The notes beneath the pieces are model-generated. The model worked only from the letters and a program-made list of their open reading frames with translations, had not been told where the DNA came from and searched no databases. The translations under genes and the position numbers were made by a program. Below, in pieces: positions 1-6,864 of a stretch of 64,000 nucleotides of DNA. This DNA comes from DATHTS01 sp965219305 (GTDB lineage Bacteria > Acidobacteriota > Blastocatellia > Pyrinomonadales > Pyrinomonadaceae): positions 1,240,001 through 1,304,000 of the forward strand of contig OZ244725.1 in the NCBI GenBank assembly GCA_965219305.1, given 5' to 3'. Numbering within the stretch: the stretch's first letter is position 1; every line of letters begins with the position of its first letter.

Positions 1-169
1 ACTCCGTCCGCACATTGATAAAATGCGCGAAAATCTGGCGCGCGTGCTGGAAACCGAAATTGAAAACATTTCCGTAAAAGCGAAAACAGGCGAAAATGTT
101 GATGCCGTCGGCGAACGACGAGCGATCAGGGCGGAAACTGTTGTCTTACTCGTTAAAATTAATCCTTAA
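1..169 (+). CDS. ispF: 2-C-methyl-D-erythritol 2,4-cyclodiphosphate synthase, C-terminal end (partial)
   Basis: This is the last 55 codons of an open frame that enters from the left edge (frame begins at base 2) and stops at TAA 167-169. The translation begins LRPHIDKMRENLARVL and continues with a segment like SVKAKTGENVDAVGE. This matches the C-terminal helix plus the SVKATT..G..G.GEG strand of IspF, where the residues around the Thr/Gly turn bind the cytidine moiety. IspF makes the cyclic diphosphate of the MEP isoprenoid pathway; dxs of the same pathway is at 32578-34506. The gene's start and catalytic Asp/His residues lie outside the window. A 21-bp periodic repeat array starts four bases after the stop. 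Confidence 0.88.
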   Translation, partial: LRPHIDKMRENLARVLETEIENISVKAKTGENVDAVGERRAIRAETVVLLVKINP

Positions 170-172
170 TTC

Positions 173-361
173 GTAAAAGCAAAAGTTATTTTTGTTAAAA
201 CAAAAGCTGTTTTTCTTAATGCAAAAGCAGGTTTTATTAAAATAAAACTTATTTTTCTTAAAGTAAAAACTGTAGTTATATGAAGAAAACCTTTATTTGT
301 TAAAGCAAATCTCTTACAGATTTTAATAAATCTTCAATTTCAATAAATAAAAGTTCGTTTG
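173..361. repeat. 21-bp periodic A/T-tract array, 9 units
   Basis: Nine consecutive units of exactly 21 bp start at 173, 194, 215, 236, 257, 278, 299, 320 and 341. Units are degenerate but keep a pattern of TTAAA, then about AAAA, then CT, then TTTT. A-tracts and T-tracts therefore alternate roughly every 10-11 bp. No indel breaks the phase. The array starts just after ispF and ends in the terminator hairpin of the gene on the other strand. The phase is read directly; intrinsic curvature of the DNA is an inference from the phased tracts. Confidence 0.75.
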
Positions 362-391
362 GTAAAATCAGATTTACTAAACGAACTTTTT
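349..391. terminator. Bidirectional intrinsic terminator between ispF and the YpfJ-like gene
   Basis: An 18-bp nearly perfect inverted repeat has arms at 349-366 and 373-390 with a six-base loop. It is flanked by A-runs on the left and T-runs on the right, so it can end transcription from either side. It lies 20 bases past the stop of the minus-strand metallopeptidase gene (stop at 411). Confidence 0.75.
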
Positions 392-410
392 TAAAAATTA
401 TTTTTAGCCG

Positions 411-1247
411 TTATCTAAAAGTATCGCACTGTTTAATATCGCCCGTCTTAAAACCTCTCGAAAACCATTCGACGCGCTGACGCGATGAGCCGTGAGTAAA
501 AGAATCAGGAACAGCATAACCTTGCGCTTTTGTTTGAATTCTGTCATCGCCGACCGCCGCCGCCGCATTTATTGCTTCTTCGGCATCTCCGGTATTTAAA
601 TATCCTTTTTGTTTTTCGTAATAAGCGAAAACGCCCGCGTAACAATCGGCTTGCAGTTCGATTCGGACGCTTGATTTATTGGAACTTCCGGCTTTGCCCA
701 TCGTGCCGAGCAATGTCTGGACGTGATGCCCGACTTCGTGAGCAATTACATAAGCTTGTGCAAAATCGCCGTCCGCGCCGAAATCGCGTTTTAATTCATT
801 GAAAAAACCGAAATCAAGATAAAGTTTCTGGTCGCCCGGACAATAAAAAGGTCCGGTTGATGAACCTGCCACGCCGCACGCCGACTGCACCTGATCGGTA
901 AAGAGCACGAGACGCGGTTCGCTGTAAGTCGAACCGTTTTTGCGGAAAATGTCTTTCCAAACATCTTCCGTGTCCTTTAACACTACCGAAACGAATTGTT
1001 TCTGATCGTCATTCTGAGCATTCGGATTACCCGGACTGTCGGGTTGCTGTTGTGGTTGTTGCTGCTGAGTATCGCTCTGTCCTGTCGGCAGATTATTTAA
1101 TAACTGGCTCGGATCGCCGCCGCAGAGCATTACCACGACCACTAAGATCAAAACACCGATTCCGCCGCCGCCGATAGCGATTCCCTTTCCGCTCATTCCG
1201 CGCCGATCTTCGATATTCGAACTCCCGCCACGATTTCTCCATTCCAT
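411..1247 (-). CDS. ypfJ: Neutral zinc metallopeptidase, YpfJ family
   Basis: This 278-residue protein matches the YpfJ/KPN_02809 'neutral zinc metallopeptidase' family (Pfam Zn_peptidase). It has a short charged, Gly-rich N-terminus, one membrane segment at about residues 24-43, a Gln/Pro-rich linker at about 60-75, and a peptidase domain with HEVGH at 170-174 that supplies zinc ligands and the general base. It should be anchored in the inner membrane with the domain outside. Its substrates are not established in the family. The ATG at 1247 is supported by a strong GAAGGAG ribosome binding site ending about 9 bases upstream. The gene is monocistronic, with its own terminator at 349-391. Confidence 0.85.
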   Translation of the reverse strand: MEWRNRGGSSNIEDRRGMSGKGIAIGGGGIGVLILVVVVMLCGGDPSQLLNNLPTGQSDTQQQQPQQQPDSPGNPNAQNDDQKQFVSVVLKDTEDVWKDIFRKNGSTYSEPRLVLFTDQVQSACGVAGSSTGPFYCPGDQKLYLDFGFFNELKRDFGADGDFAQAYVIAHEVGHHVQTLLGTMGKAGSSNKSSVRIELQADCYAGVFAYYEKQKGYLNTGDAEEAINAAAAVGDDRIQTKAQGYAVPDSFTHGSSRQRVEWFSRGFKTGDIKQCDTFR

Positions 1248-1303
1248 AATTTATTTCTCCTTCAAACTCTTTTCCTAAAATTTTAATATCTTTCCCGATT
1301 CTC

Positions 1304-1333
1304 ATAATAAAACCTTGCAGTTCCGTTTTCCAA
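1304..1333 (-). promoter_or_regulatory. Candidate sigma-70-type promoter of the YpfJ-like gene
   Basis: On the minus strand, TTGGAA (1333-1328) and TATTAT (1309-1304) are separated by 18 bp, about 57 bases upstream of the start codon. The match to consensus is fair and nothing independent supports it. Confidence 0.4.
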
Positions 1334-1431
1334 ATCGGAAATATACGGAAAAACTTTTCTTTTTATTTGAACATCTCAGGTTTTTCTTTTTGTAATTAGT
1401 GATTTAGCTGAAATTAAGTGGATTTTCAATC

Positions 1432-1460
1432 TTGACTGTAAGAGCAATCGAATTTATTAT
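1432..1460 (+). promoter_or_regulatory. Promoter of the HU-family gene
   Basis: TTGACT (1432-1437) and TATTAT (1455-1460) have the ideal 17-bp spacing, about 60 bases upstream of the HU start codon. This is one of the best sigma-70-like matches in the window. An AGAGG ribosome binding site follows at 1508-1512. Confidence 0.65.
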
Positions 1461-1520
1461 CTTTTAATACATAGCGGTAAGGATCTTCTTTAATTAAACT
1501 CCCGGACAGAGGAAAAAATA

Positions 1521-1805
1521 ATGATTAAAATTGATATTGTCAATCAAGTAGCGGACAAAACAGGCGTTGCCAAACAAAAAGCCGAACAGGTCGTTGATTC
1601 CTTGTTCAACGCAATGAAAGATGCTCTGGCGGAAGGAAATCGCATCGAACTTCGCGGATTCGGCGTGTTTGTCGTCAAACCGCGCAAACGCGGTGTCGGA
1701 CGAAATCCGCGCACTGGCGAAGAAGTGCCGATTCCGGCAGGAAATACCATTCGTTTTAAACCCGGCAAGGATTTGCAGGCAAAAATTATCAAAAAGAAAA
1801 AGTAA
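1521..1805 (+). CDS. HU/IHF-family DNA-binding protein
   Basis: This 94-residue protein has the usual HU length and layout. An N-terminal helical dimerisation part (about 1-45) is followed by beta strands with GFGVF (about 49-53) and the DNA-binding arm RNPRTGEEVPIPAGNTIRF (about 62-80). The arm's Pro in RNPRTG is the residue that intercalates into DNA. The tail is Lys-rich. It is a nucleoid protein that bends DNA, and is the only nucleoid-associated protein gene seen here, which is of interest given the phased repeat arrays nearby. The start is fixed by an AGAGG site 8 bases upstream and a good promoter. It could equally be called HupB or IHF-like. Confidence 0.95.
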   Translation: MIKIDIVNQVADKTGVAKQKAEQVVDSLFNAMKDALAEGNRIELRGFGVFVVKPRKRGVGRNPRTGEEVPIPAGNTIRFKPGKDLQAKIIKKKK

Positions 1806-1821
1806 CTTTCTTCTGAAATAA

Positions 1822-1892
1822 GACGTAAAAAGACACGGCAGAATACGAAATGTGAAGTTAATAAAATTTTGTGTTTTTGTGTCTTTTTGTGA
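1822..1892. repeat. Degenerate long hairpin after the HU gene
   Basis: Imperfect inverted repeat whose arms read roughly ACGTAAAAAGACAC and GTGTCTTTTTGTG. It lies just 3' of the HU gene and could act as its terminator because a T-rich stretch follows. It belongs by design to the dispersed long-hairpin family described in the findings, but is the weakest member. Confidence 0.45.
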
Positions 1893-1931
1893 TTTTTCGA
1901 CTTCACGAAACTTAGAGATTTTTACCGCCGA

Positions 1932-2951
1932 ATGAACGATAACCTACAATTCGATTTCCGCCGTCAAGGAATGCGTCCGACGCGGCGGATTTGGATCAAA
2001 CACTTGATCTTTTTACTTCTAACGCTTTTTACCGCGACAATTGCCGGAACTCTTCAACCGTTCGGAATGATTCAAATCTTTCCCGATGCCGACCCGCAGA
2101 CGTGGAGCGAGATATTTCAATTCTTTAATTCTTTTCCCGCACATTATTTTCAACTTATTACCGGAACGATAAATTTATTGTTTACGGATATGACCGTTTT
2201 AGCGCACGGTCTGAGTTTTTCGCTGTCGCTTTTGTTTATACTGATCTGTCACGAAAGCGGACATTACGTCGCGTGTCGAATTTACGGAGTTGATGCAACT
2301 CTGCCGTATTTTATTCCCGTTCCGCCGCTGATCGGTCCTGCCGGAACACTCGGCGCATTTATCAAAATCGTGTCGCCGATGCCTTCGCGCCGCGCAGTTT
2401 TCGACATCGGAGTCGCCGGACCGATCGCCGGTTTTCTCGCGCTGATTCCCGTCGCCGTTCTCGGAGTTTTGACGATGGAACAAGTGCCGATAAATACTGC
2501 GGCAAACGGCGATCTCGGAATTTATTTTTCCGATCCGCTTTTCATACGCGGAATTGCTTTTATTTTCGGCAAAGATTTATCAATCGGATTTTCAAACAAT
2601 CCGTTTTACGCGGCGGCGTGGCTCGGTCTATTGGTTACGGCGTTAAATCTTTTCCCGTCCGGTCAACTCGACGGCGGACACGCGCTTTATTCGATCTTCG
2701 GCGCAAAAGTTCATAAATGGTCGGGCAGAATCGCCTTTGCCGTCGCCGTGATTTTTGCGATTTCCGGCTGGTTTCTTTATTCAAGTCCGAGCAATTTTTT
2801 GTTTGCAGTTTTGTTGGGAGTAATGATGCGCGTGCCGCATCCCGAACCTTATGACGACACGCCACTCGATCTTAAACGTAAAATAATCGCGGTTTTAGTT
2901 GTTTTGATTTTCGCCGTGAGTTTCGTGCCGTTTCCTGTTCAGGTTCGATAA
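1932..2951 (+). CDS. Site-2 protease family membrane metalloprotease (M50)
   Basis: This 339-residue multi-pass membrane protein carries HESGH at 107-111 within a hydrophobic segment and a second zinc-ligand motif, LFPSGQLDGGH, at roughly 240-252 (Asp ligand). This pairing defines the M50 intramembrane proteases; the arrangement and length resemble the EGY/YwhC-like branch without a PDZ domain. The family cleaves membrane-bound regulators within the bilayer. No anti-sigma partner is adjacent, though an anti-sigma factor is encoded at 53999-54568. The ATG start follows a weak ribosome binding site, so the true start could be slightly different. A long hairpin follows the gene. Confidence 0.88.
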   Translation: MNDNLQFDFRRQGMRPTRRIWIKHLIFLLLTLFTATIAGTLQPFGMIQIFPDADPQTWSEIFQFFNSFPAHYFQLITGTINLLFTDMTVLAHGLSFSLSLLFILICHESGHYVACRIYGVDATLPYFIPVPPLIGPAGTLGAFIKIVSPMPSRRAVFDIGVAGPIAGFLALIPVAVLGVLTMEQVPINTAANGDLGIYFSDPLFIRGIAFIFGKDLSIGFSNNPFYAAAWLGLLVTALNLFPSGQLDGGHALYSIFGAKVHKWSGRIAFAVAVIFAISGWFLYSSPSNFLFAVLLGVMMRVPHPEPYDDTPLDLKRKIIAVLVVLIFAVSFVPFPVQVR

Positions 2952-2969
2952 TATACAAATAATTTTTTG

Positions 2970-3096
2970 CCCGCGAATAAACGCGAAAGAGCGCGAAAAA
3001 AAGAAGAAGAAAATAAGAAAAATTTAAAGAGTAAGAGAGTTTTTGTTTTTTATGTTAAAGTTCTTTTTTTTGCGCCTTTTCGCGTTTATTCGTGGG
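2970..3096. repeat. Long imperfect hairpin (CGCGAATAAACGCG type)
   Basis: Arms of about 32 bases (2970-3001 and 3065-3096) are near-complementary and built of short direct repeats of a CGCGAA/ACGCG motif. The central part is an A- and T-rich loop of about 60 bases. The element sits between two convergent genes and could terminate both. Confidence 0.7.
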
Positions 3097-3120
3097 AAGA
3101 GTATTCTTCATTTCCCTAAT

Positions 3121-4191
3121 TTAAGCCTGTGCATTTTGCGGAATCAAACCTTTTATTTCCTTGACGATATTCTGCACATCTTCCTGATCTTCAAGCGCGA
3201 TCATAAAGAAATCATAGCTCGTCTTGAAACAAACCATCCCGTTTCCGAAAAACCAGATACCTTCGAGCAGAGGATTTCCGCCGATCAACCAATCAATCGG
3301 TGCGCCCGTGATCGTTTTCGGATTAAAAATATTCGACATCAAAACCGCGCCGGAAGCAAAGGAGAACGCGCCCAAAAGCGGTGCGCCGACTTGTTTGACG
3401 ATCTGCCTTTCAAACTCTGCTTTTTCCTGTTCGGCTTTAGTCAATTTGCCTTCCGCGATCAATTTTTCCTGTTTGTCGAGATAAGCCGTAAATTCTTTGC
3501 CGAACCTTTTAACGACCGTTCCCGGCAAAGCGGAATTGAAAAGCCAATGCGAACTTATTCCCGTAAAAACTACGCCCGCGCCTGCACCGACGACTATCGA
3601 AAATCCGGTCGTTGCCGCTTGCATCGGACTTTCCGCCACCCAATCCGCCGCTTTTTGCAGACCTTTCCAACCGGAATTAAAAGTTCGCGTCCAAGATGCG
3701 CCGAGATTAAATGCTTTTGACACATTATTTGCCGTCGCGCTGACGGATTTGCGCGTTTCTTCAAAAACTTCATTCGCCTTTTTTCCGGCGGTTCTTAAAA
3801 TTTCGCCCGCGCTGTTTGAAGCGGATTCAAAAACATTTTCCGCATCTTTCGAGGCTTCGTAAATGACATTTCCGGCATTTCTTCCGGCATCTTCCGCCGC
3901 ATCACGAATCGGTTTGCTCGCGTCGTAAGCCTTTTTCGCCGCGCCTTCCGCGCTTTTTACGGTTTCTTCGGCAACTTTCACGGCTTTTCTTCCGGTTTCG
4001 GTTCTTTCGGCTTCTTTTTTAATTTTTTCCGCACTTTTCTTAGCCGTTTCCGCACCTTTTTTCGCTGTTTCACGAACGACTTTTGCGCTTTCTTCGATGG
4101 TTTCCGAGATATTTAATTGTTTGTCAATTTCCTCGAATTTTTCTTTCGCTTCTTTCTGCCACTTATCAAAACGCTCTTTATAATCTGCCAT
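3121..4191 (-). CDS. Ala/Lys/Glu-rich coiled-coil protein with C-terminal membrane segments, function unknown
   Basis: This 356-residue protein is not recognised. Residues of about 1-180 are charged and rich in Ala, Lys and Glu, with repeated short motifs such as ETAKK, KSAEKIKKEAE and AAEDAGRNAG. The pattern resembles the 11-residue amphipathic repeats of apolipoprotein- and LEA-like proteins. From about residue 190 the sequence becomes hydrophobic and Gly-rich, with possible membrane-associated segments (one near 193-215, others near 275-295 and 310-330). It could coat or bridge membranes, but that is only inference. It has its own start with no operon partner. Confidence 0.6.
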   Translation of the reverse strand: MADYKERFDKWQKEAKEKFEEIDKQLNISETIEESAKVVRETAKKGAETAKKSAEKIKKEAERTETGRKAVKVAEETVKSAEGAAKKAYDASKPIRDAAEDAGRNAGNVIYEASKDAENVFESASNSAGEILRTAGKKANEVFEETRKSVSATANNVSKAFNLGASWTRTFNSGWKGLQKAADWVAESPMQAATTGFSIVVGAGAGVVFTGISSHWLFNSALPGTVVKRFGKEFTAYLDKQEKLIAEGKLTKAEQEKAEFERQIVKQVGAPLLGAFSFASGAVLMSNIFNPKTITGAPIDWLIGGNPLLEGIWFFGNGMVCFKTSYDFFMIALEDQEDVQNIVKEIKGLIPQNAQA

Positions 4192-4343
4192 TTTTTCCTC
4201 TTATGTTTTTTAATTCCAGTTTGAAATACGCTTCCAACATCAATATTGTTCGTTTCGATGCCGATTTGCAAATTAATTCTGTCTTGATTATAACAAACAC
4301 TCATTTTCAAGTCTGAAATAAATTATGCTAGTCTGTTTTTGTT

Positions 4344-4562
4344 ATGCCAAAAGTGAAATGTCCATCGTGCGGAAAACAGACGGAATATACGGGAAACGAA
4401 TTTCGCCCGTTTTGCTCGGAAAGGTGTAAATTATTAGACTTCGGCGCGTGGGCGGACGGCGAATATGCGCTTCCCGCTCAGACTGAATCTCTATCGGAAG
4501 AAGATATTGACCAAATCGAAAAAGCATATTCGGAGCAAGTTGAAAAAGATATATGGAAATAG
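4344..4562 (+). CDS. yacG: DNA gyrase inhibitor / zinc-binding protein YacG
   Basis: The 72-residue protein has the YacG pattern: CPSCGK at residues 6-11, then FCSERCKLLDFGAWADG at about 28-44, giving a four-Cys zinc site. YacG binds GyrB and blocks DNA binding in E. coli. Here the residues after the zinc site (W, Y and A-L-P motifs) are conserved and the tail is acidic. The reading frame overlaps the start of the next gene by 10 bases, which suggests translational coupling. Confidence 0.85.
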   Translation: MPKVKCPSCGKQTEYTGNEFRPFCSERCKLLDFGAWADGEYALPAQTESLSEEDIDQIEKAYSEQVEKDIWK

Positions 4563-4765
4563 CGGCAATAGTTTTTGTAATTTTTTTAATAGTCGTCGCG
4601 GCGATCACGTTTTTCGTCCTGAAACGCGCCTTGAAAATGGCGATGCGGGCGGCGATTGTCGGGATAATTATTTTAGTCGCTATCGTCGGCGGCGCGTCGC
4701 TCTGGTATTTCGGCTCTTCTGATTCAACTGACAAAAAACCGGCAGTAATAAAAAAATCTCGCTGA
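4553..4765 (+). CDS. Small membrane protein of unknown function
   Basis: This 70-residue protein consists almost entirely of two hydrophobic segments (about 2-22 and 34-53) joined by a basic loop (KRALKMAMRA), then a charged tail ending in Lys/Arg. The start overlaps the end of yacG by 10 bases. The composition is typical of a small inner-membrane protein, but no family was recognised. The hairpin-forming heptamer repeat begins right after its stop. Confidence 0.55.
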   Translation: MEIAAIVFVIFLIVVAAITFFVLKRALKMAMRAAIVGIIILVAIVGGASLWYFGSSDSTDKKPAVIKKSR

Positions 4766-4771
4766 CGAATC

Positions 4772-4844
4772 AATTACGAAAATTAAATTACGAAGCACTA
4801 TTTTTATTCAATTCGTAATTCGTAATTCGTAATTCGTAATTAAT
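4772..4844. repeat. Heptamer repeat (TAATTCG) with inverted partner
   Basis: Four to five head-to-tail copies of a TAATTCG heptamer occupy about 4809-4842. Inverted, less regular copies (ATTACGA) lie at 4779-4801, so the whole can fold into a hairpin. It separates the small membrane protein gene from the MFS gene, whose GTG start follows within a few bases. Confidence 0.7.
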
Positions 4845-4846
4845 TT

Positions 4847-6067
4847 GTGAAATTTTTCAAAAAATACAAAAATCTTTCGCCAAACGTTCTCGCGCTCAGT
4901 CTTGTCAGCCTTTTAAACGATACTTCAAGCGAGATAATTTACCCGCTTCTTCCGGCTTTTTTGGCGATCACACTCGGCGCGTCGCCTTTTGCCATCGGCT
5001 TAATTGAAGGTTTTGCCGAAACCGTTTCATCACTTCTTAAACTTTTCTCCGGCTATTTAAGCGATAAATTCGAAAAAAGAAAACTTCTTGCATTTGCGGG
5101 TTATTCGCTTTCCGGTTTACTGCGCCCGCTTTTAGCTTTTGTTTCGAGTTGGCAGCAAGTTCTCGTTTTGCGTGTTACTGACCGGACGGGAAAAGGAATT
5201 CGCGGCGCACCGCGCGACGCTCTGATCGCCGATTCGACCGCGCCGGAAAATCGTGGTTTCGCGTTCGGATTTAACCGCGCCGCCGATCATCTCGGTGCGG
5301 TCGTCGGTCCGCTGATCGCTTTTGCGTTGCTTTATTTATGGGCTGAAAATCCGACCAATCCGACGGCGAACGATTACAGCAATATATTTCTCGTCGCCGC
5401 GATTCCCGCCGTTTTGGGCGTATTCGTTATCGCGTTTTTCGTAAAAGATACCAAACACAAGACCGATAAAGCCGAGAACATCACGCCGATAAAACTCTCT
5501 TTAAAAGAGTTTGACGGGAATTTCAAACGATTTCTCATCGTCATCTCGCTTTTTACATTATCGAATTCGACCGACGCATTCCTGCTGTTGAGAGCCGAAC
5601 AAAGCGGAGTTGCAACTTATATGCTTCCGCTGTTATGGGTTTTTCTGCACATCAGTAAAGTAATTTTCTCGATCATCGGCGGCGATCTTTCCGACAGAAT
5701 CGGGCGTAAAAAGATGATTTTCGCAGGTTGGATTTTATACGCGCTGGTTTATTTCGGTTTCGCCTTTGTAACGTCGGCGTGGCAGATTTGGGGATTATTT
5801 TTCATCTACGGCGCATTTTTCGGTCTGACCGAAGGAGTCGAAAAAGCACTCGTCGCCGATCTCGTCGAACCGGAAAAACGCGGCACGGCGTTCGGTTTTT
5901 ACAATCTCGCATTCGGAATTACGGTTTTTCCCGCATCGCTAATTTTCGGTGCATTATGGACAAAATTCGGCGCGGAAACGGCGTTTTTGGTCAGCGCGGG
6001 AATTTCGATCTGCGCCGCCGTTTTGCTTCTGACCGTTAATGTAAAACCAAAACAGTCACTTGCTTAA
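4847..6067 (+). CDS. MFS transporter
   Basis: This 406-residue protein has about 12 hydrophobic segments in two six-helix halves. The cytoplasmic loop motif between helices 2 and 3 of the first half is GYLSDKFEKRK, and of the second half GGDLSDRIGRKK; both fit the MFS signature G-x-L-(S/A)-D-x-x-(G/E)-R-(R/K). The early motif DRTGKGIRGAPRDALIADS recalls the subgroup often annotated as YfmO/fosmidomycin-type exporters, but the substrate cannot be assigned. The start is GTG at 4847, right after the TAATTCG repeat. No clear ribosome binding site is visible because the repeat occupies that position. Confidence 0.85.
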   Translation: MKFFKKYKNLSPNVLALSLVSLLNDTSSEIIYPLLPAFLAITLGASPFAIGLIEGFAETVSSLLKLFSGYLSDKFEKRKLLAFAGYSLSGLLRPLLAFVSSWQQVLVLRVTDRTGKGIRGAPRDALIADSTAPENRGFAFGFNRAADHLGAVVGPLIAFALLYLWAENPTNPTANDYSNIFLVAAIPAVLGVFVIAFFVKDTKHKTDKAENITPIKLSLKEFDGNFKRFLIVISLFTLSNSTDAFLLLRAEQSGVATYMLPLLWVFLHISKVIFSIIGGDLSDRIGRKKMIFAGWILYALVYFGFAFVTSAWQIWGLFFIYGAFFGLTEGVEKALVADLVEPEKRGTAFGFYNLAFGITVFPASLIFGALWTKFGAETAFLVSAGISICAAVLLLTVNVKPKQSLA

Positions 6068-6068
6068 A

Positions 6069-6560
6069 TTAATCCCGACGCTTTTCTTTTTGAAATTTTT
6101 TCACGACCATATCGCGCCGCATTTTCGGCAGATGGTCAATAAAAAGTTTCCCGTCGCAATGATCGGTTTCGTGCAGAAAACACCGCGCCGCGTAACCTTC
6201 GGCTTCGCGCTCGAACCATTTGCCCTTTAAATCCTGCGCTTTTATCTTTACTTTTTGCGCCCGAACGACGACCGCCGGAACTTTGCCGACCGAAAGACAA
6301 CCTTCCGAACCGGATTGTTCGCCGGAAGTTTCGATAATTTCGGGATTTGCGGCGACGAGTTTTACATCTTCGCAGTCCATCACGAACAGACGCAAATTCA
6401 AACCGATCTGCGGCGCGGCGAGTCCGACACCTTCCGCGTCATACATCGTTTCATACATATCTTCGCAGAGTTTTTCCAATTCCTCGTCAAATTTTTCGAC
6501 GGGTTTTCCAACTTTCCCTAAGACTTCTTCGGGATATTCAGTGATTTTTCTAATTGACAT
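6069..6560 (-). CDS. def: Peptide deformylase
   Basis: Starting at the MSIRKITEYP methionine the protein has 163 residues and all three family motifs: GVGLAAPQIG (44-53), EGCLS (86-90, Cys88 a metal ligand) and HETDH (130-134). It removes the formyl group from nascent proteins. An upstream in-frame ATG at 6581 would add seven residues encoded by the arm of a long hairpin, so the internal start is preferred. It ends one base from the stop of the convergent MFS gene. The usual fmt partner is not adjacent. Confidence 0.93.
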   Translation of the reverse strand: MSIRKITEYPEEVLGKVGKPVEKFDEELEKLCEDMYETMYDAEGVGLAAPQIGLNLRLFVMDCEDVKLVAANPEIIETSGEQSGSEGCLSVGKVPAVVVRAQKVKIKAQDLKGKWFEREAEGYAARCFLHETDHCDGKLFIDHLPKMRRDMVVKKFQKEKRRD

Positions 6561-6570
6561 AAGTTTATTT

Positions 6571-6642
6571 GCCACGAACAAACACGAAAATGCACAAAAA
6601 ATATTCTTTATTTTTTTGTGTTCTTACGTGTTTGTTCGTGGC
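6571..6642. repeat. Long imperfect hairpin (CCACGAACAAACACG type)
   Basis: Arms run from GCCACGAACAAACACG at 6571 to CGTGTTTGTTCGTGGC ending at 6642, with an AT-rich centre. It lies just upstream of def and downstream of the small zinc-ribbon gene. The repeated ACGAACA-type submotifs are the hallmark of the family described in the findings. Confidence 0.8.
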
Positions 6643-6654
6643 TAATTAATTTTA

Positions 6655-6864
6655 CTATCGGGGAATAACACCGCGCCGTGATTGACGGTGAAAATCGCGT
6701 TTGGCGAAAAAGTTTTTTTCATCGCGCATCTGACATTGCCAGCAGACGTTTTTTTCTTCATTTGTCGGGCTGACGAATGTGTAATAATGGTCAACTTCGC
6801 GGTCGCATTCCGAACATCGGACGATCGGTTTCGGGTTTTTGTTGTTTAATTTTTCTTCACTCAT
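6655..6864 (-). CDS. Small zinc-ribbon-like protein, function unknown
   Basis: The 69-residue protein has CSECDRE at 17-23 and CWQCQM at about 41-46, a CxxC...CxxC pair spaced like a small zinc ribbon, followed by a basic tail. No specific family was recognised. It overlaps the stop of the upstream glycosyltransferase gene by four bases (ATGA at 6861-6864), so the two are likely co-translated. Confidence 0.6.
   Translation of the reverse strand: MSEEKLNNKNPKPIVRCSECDREVDHYYTFVSPTNEEKNVCWQCQMRDEKNFFAKRDFHRQSRRGVIPR

Noticed and set aside
1544..1906. Minus-strand frame of 120 codons
   Set aside because: It is antisense to the HU gene and shows no protein-like pattern.
3043..3720. Plus-strand frame of 225 codons
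   Set aside because: It lies antisense to the coiled-coil gene, with unnatural composition rich in Phe and Arg.
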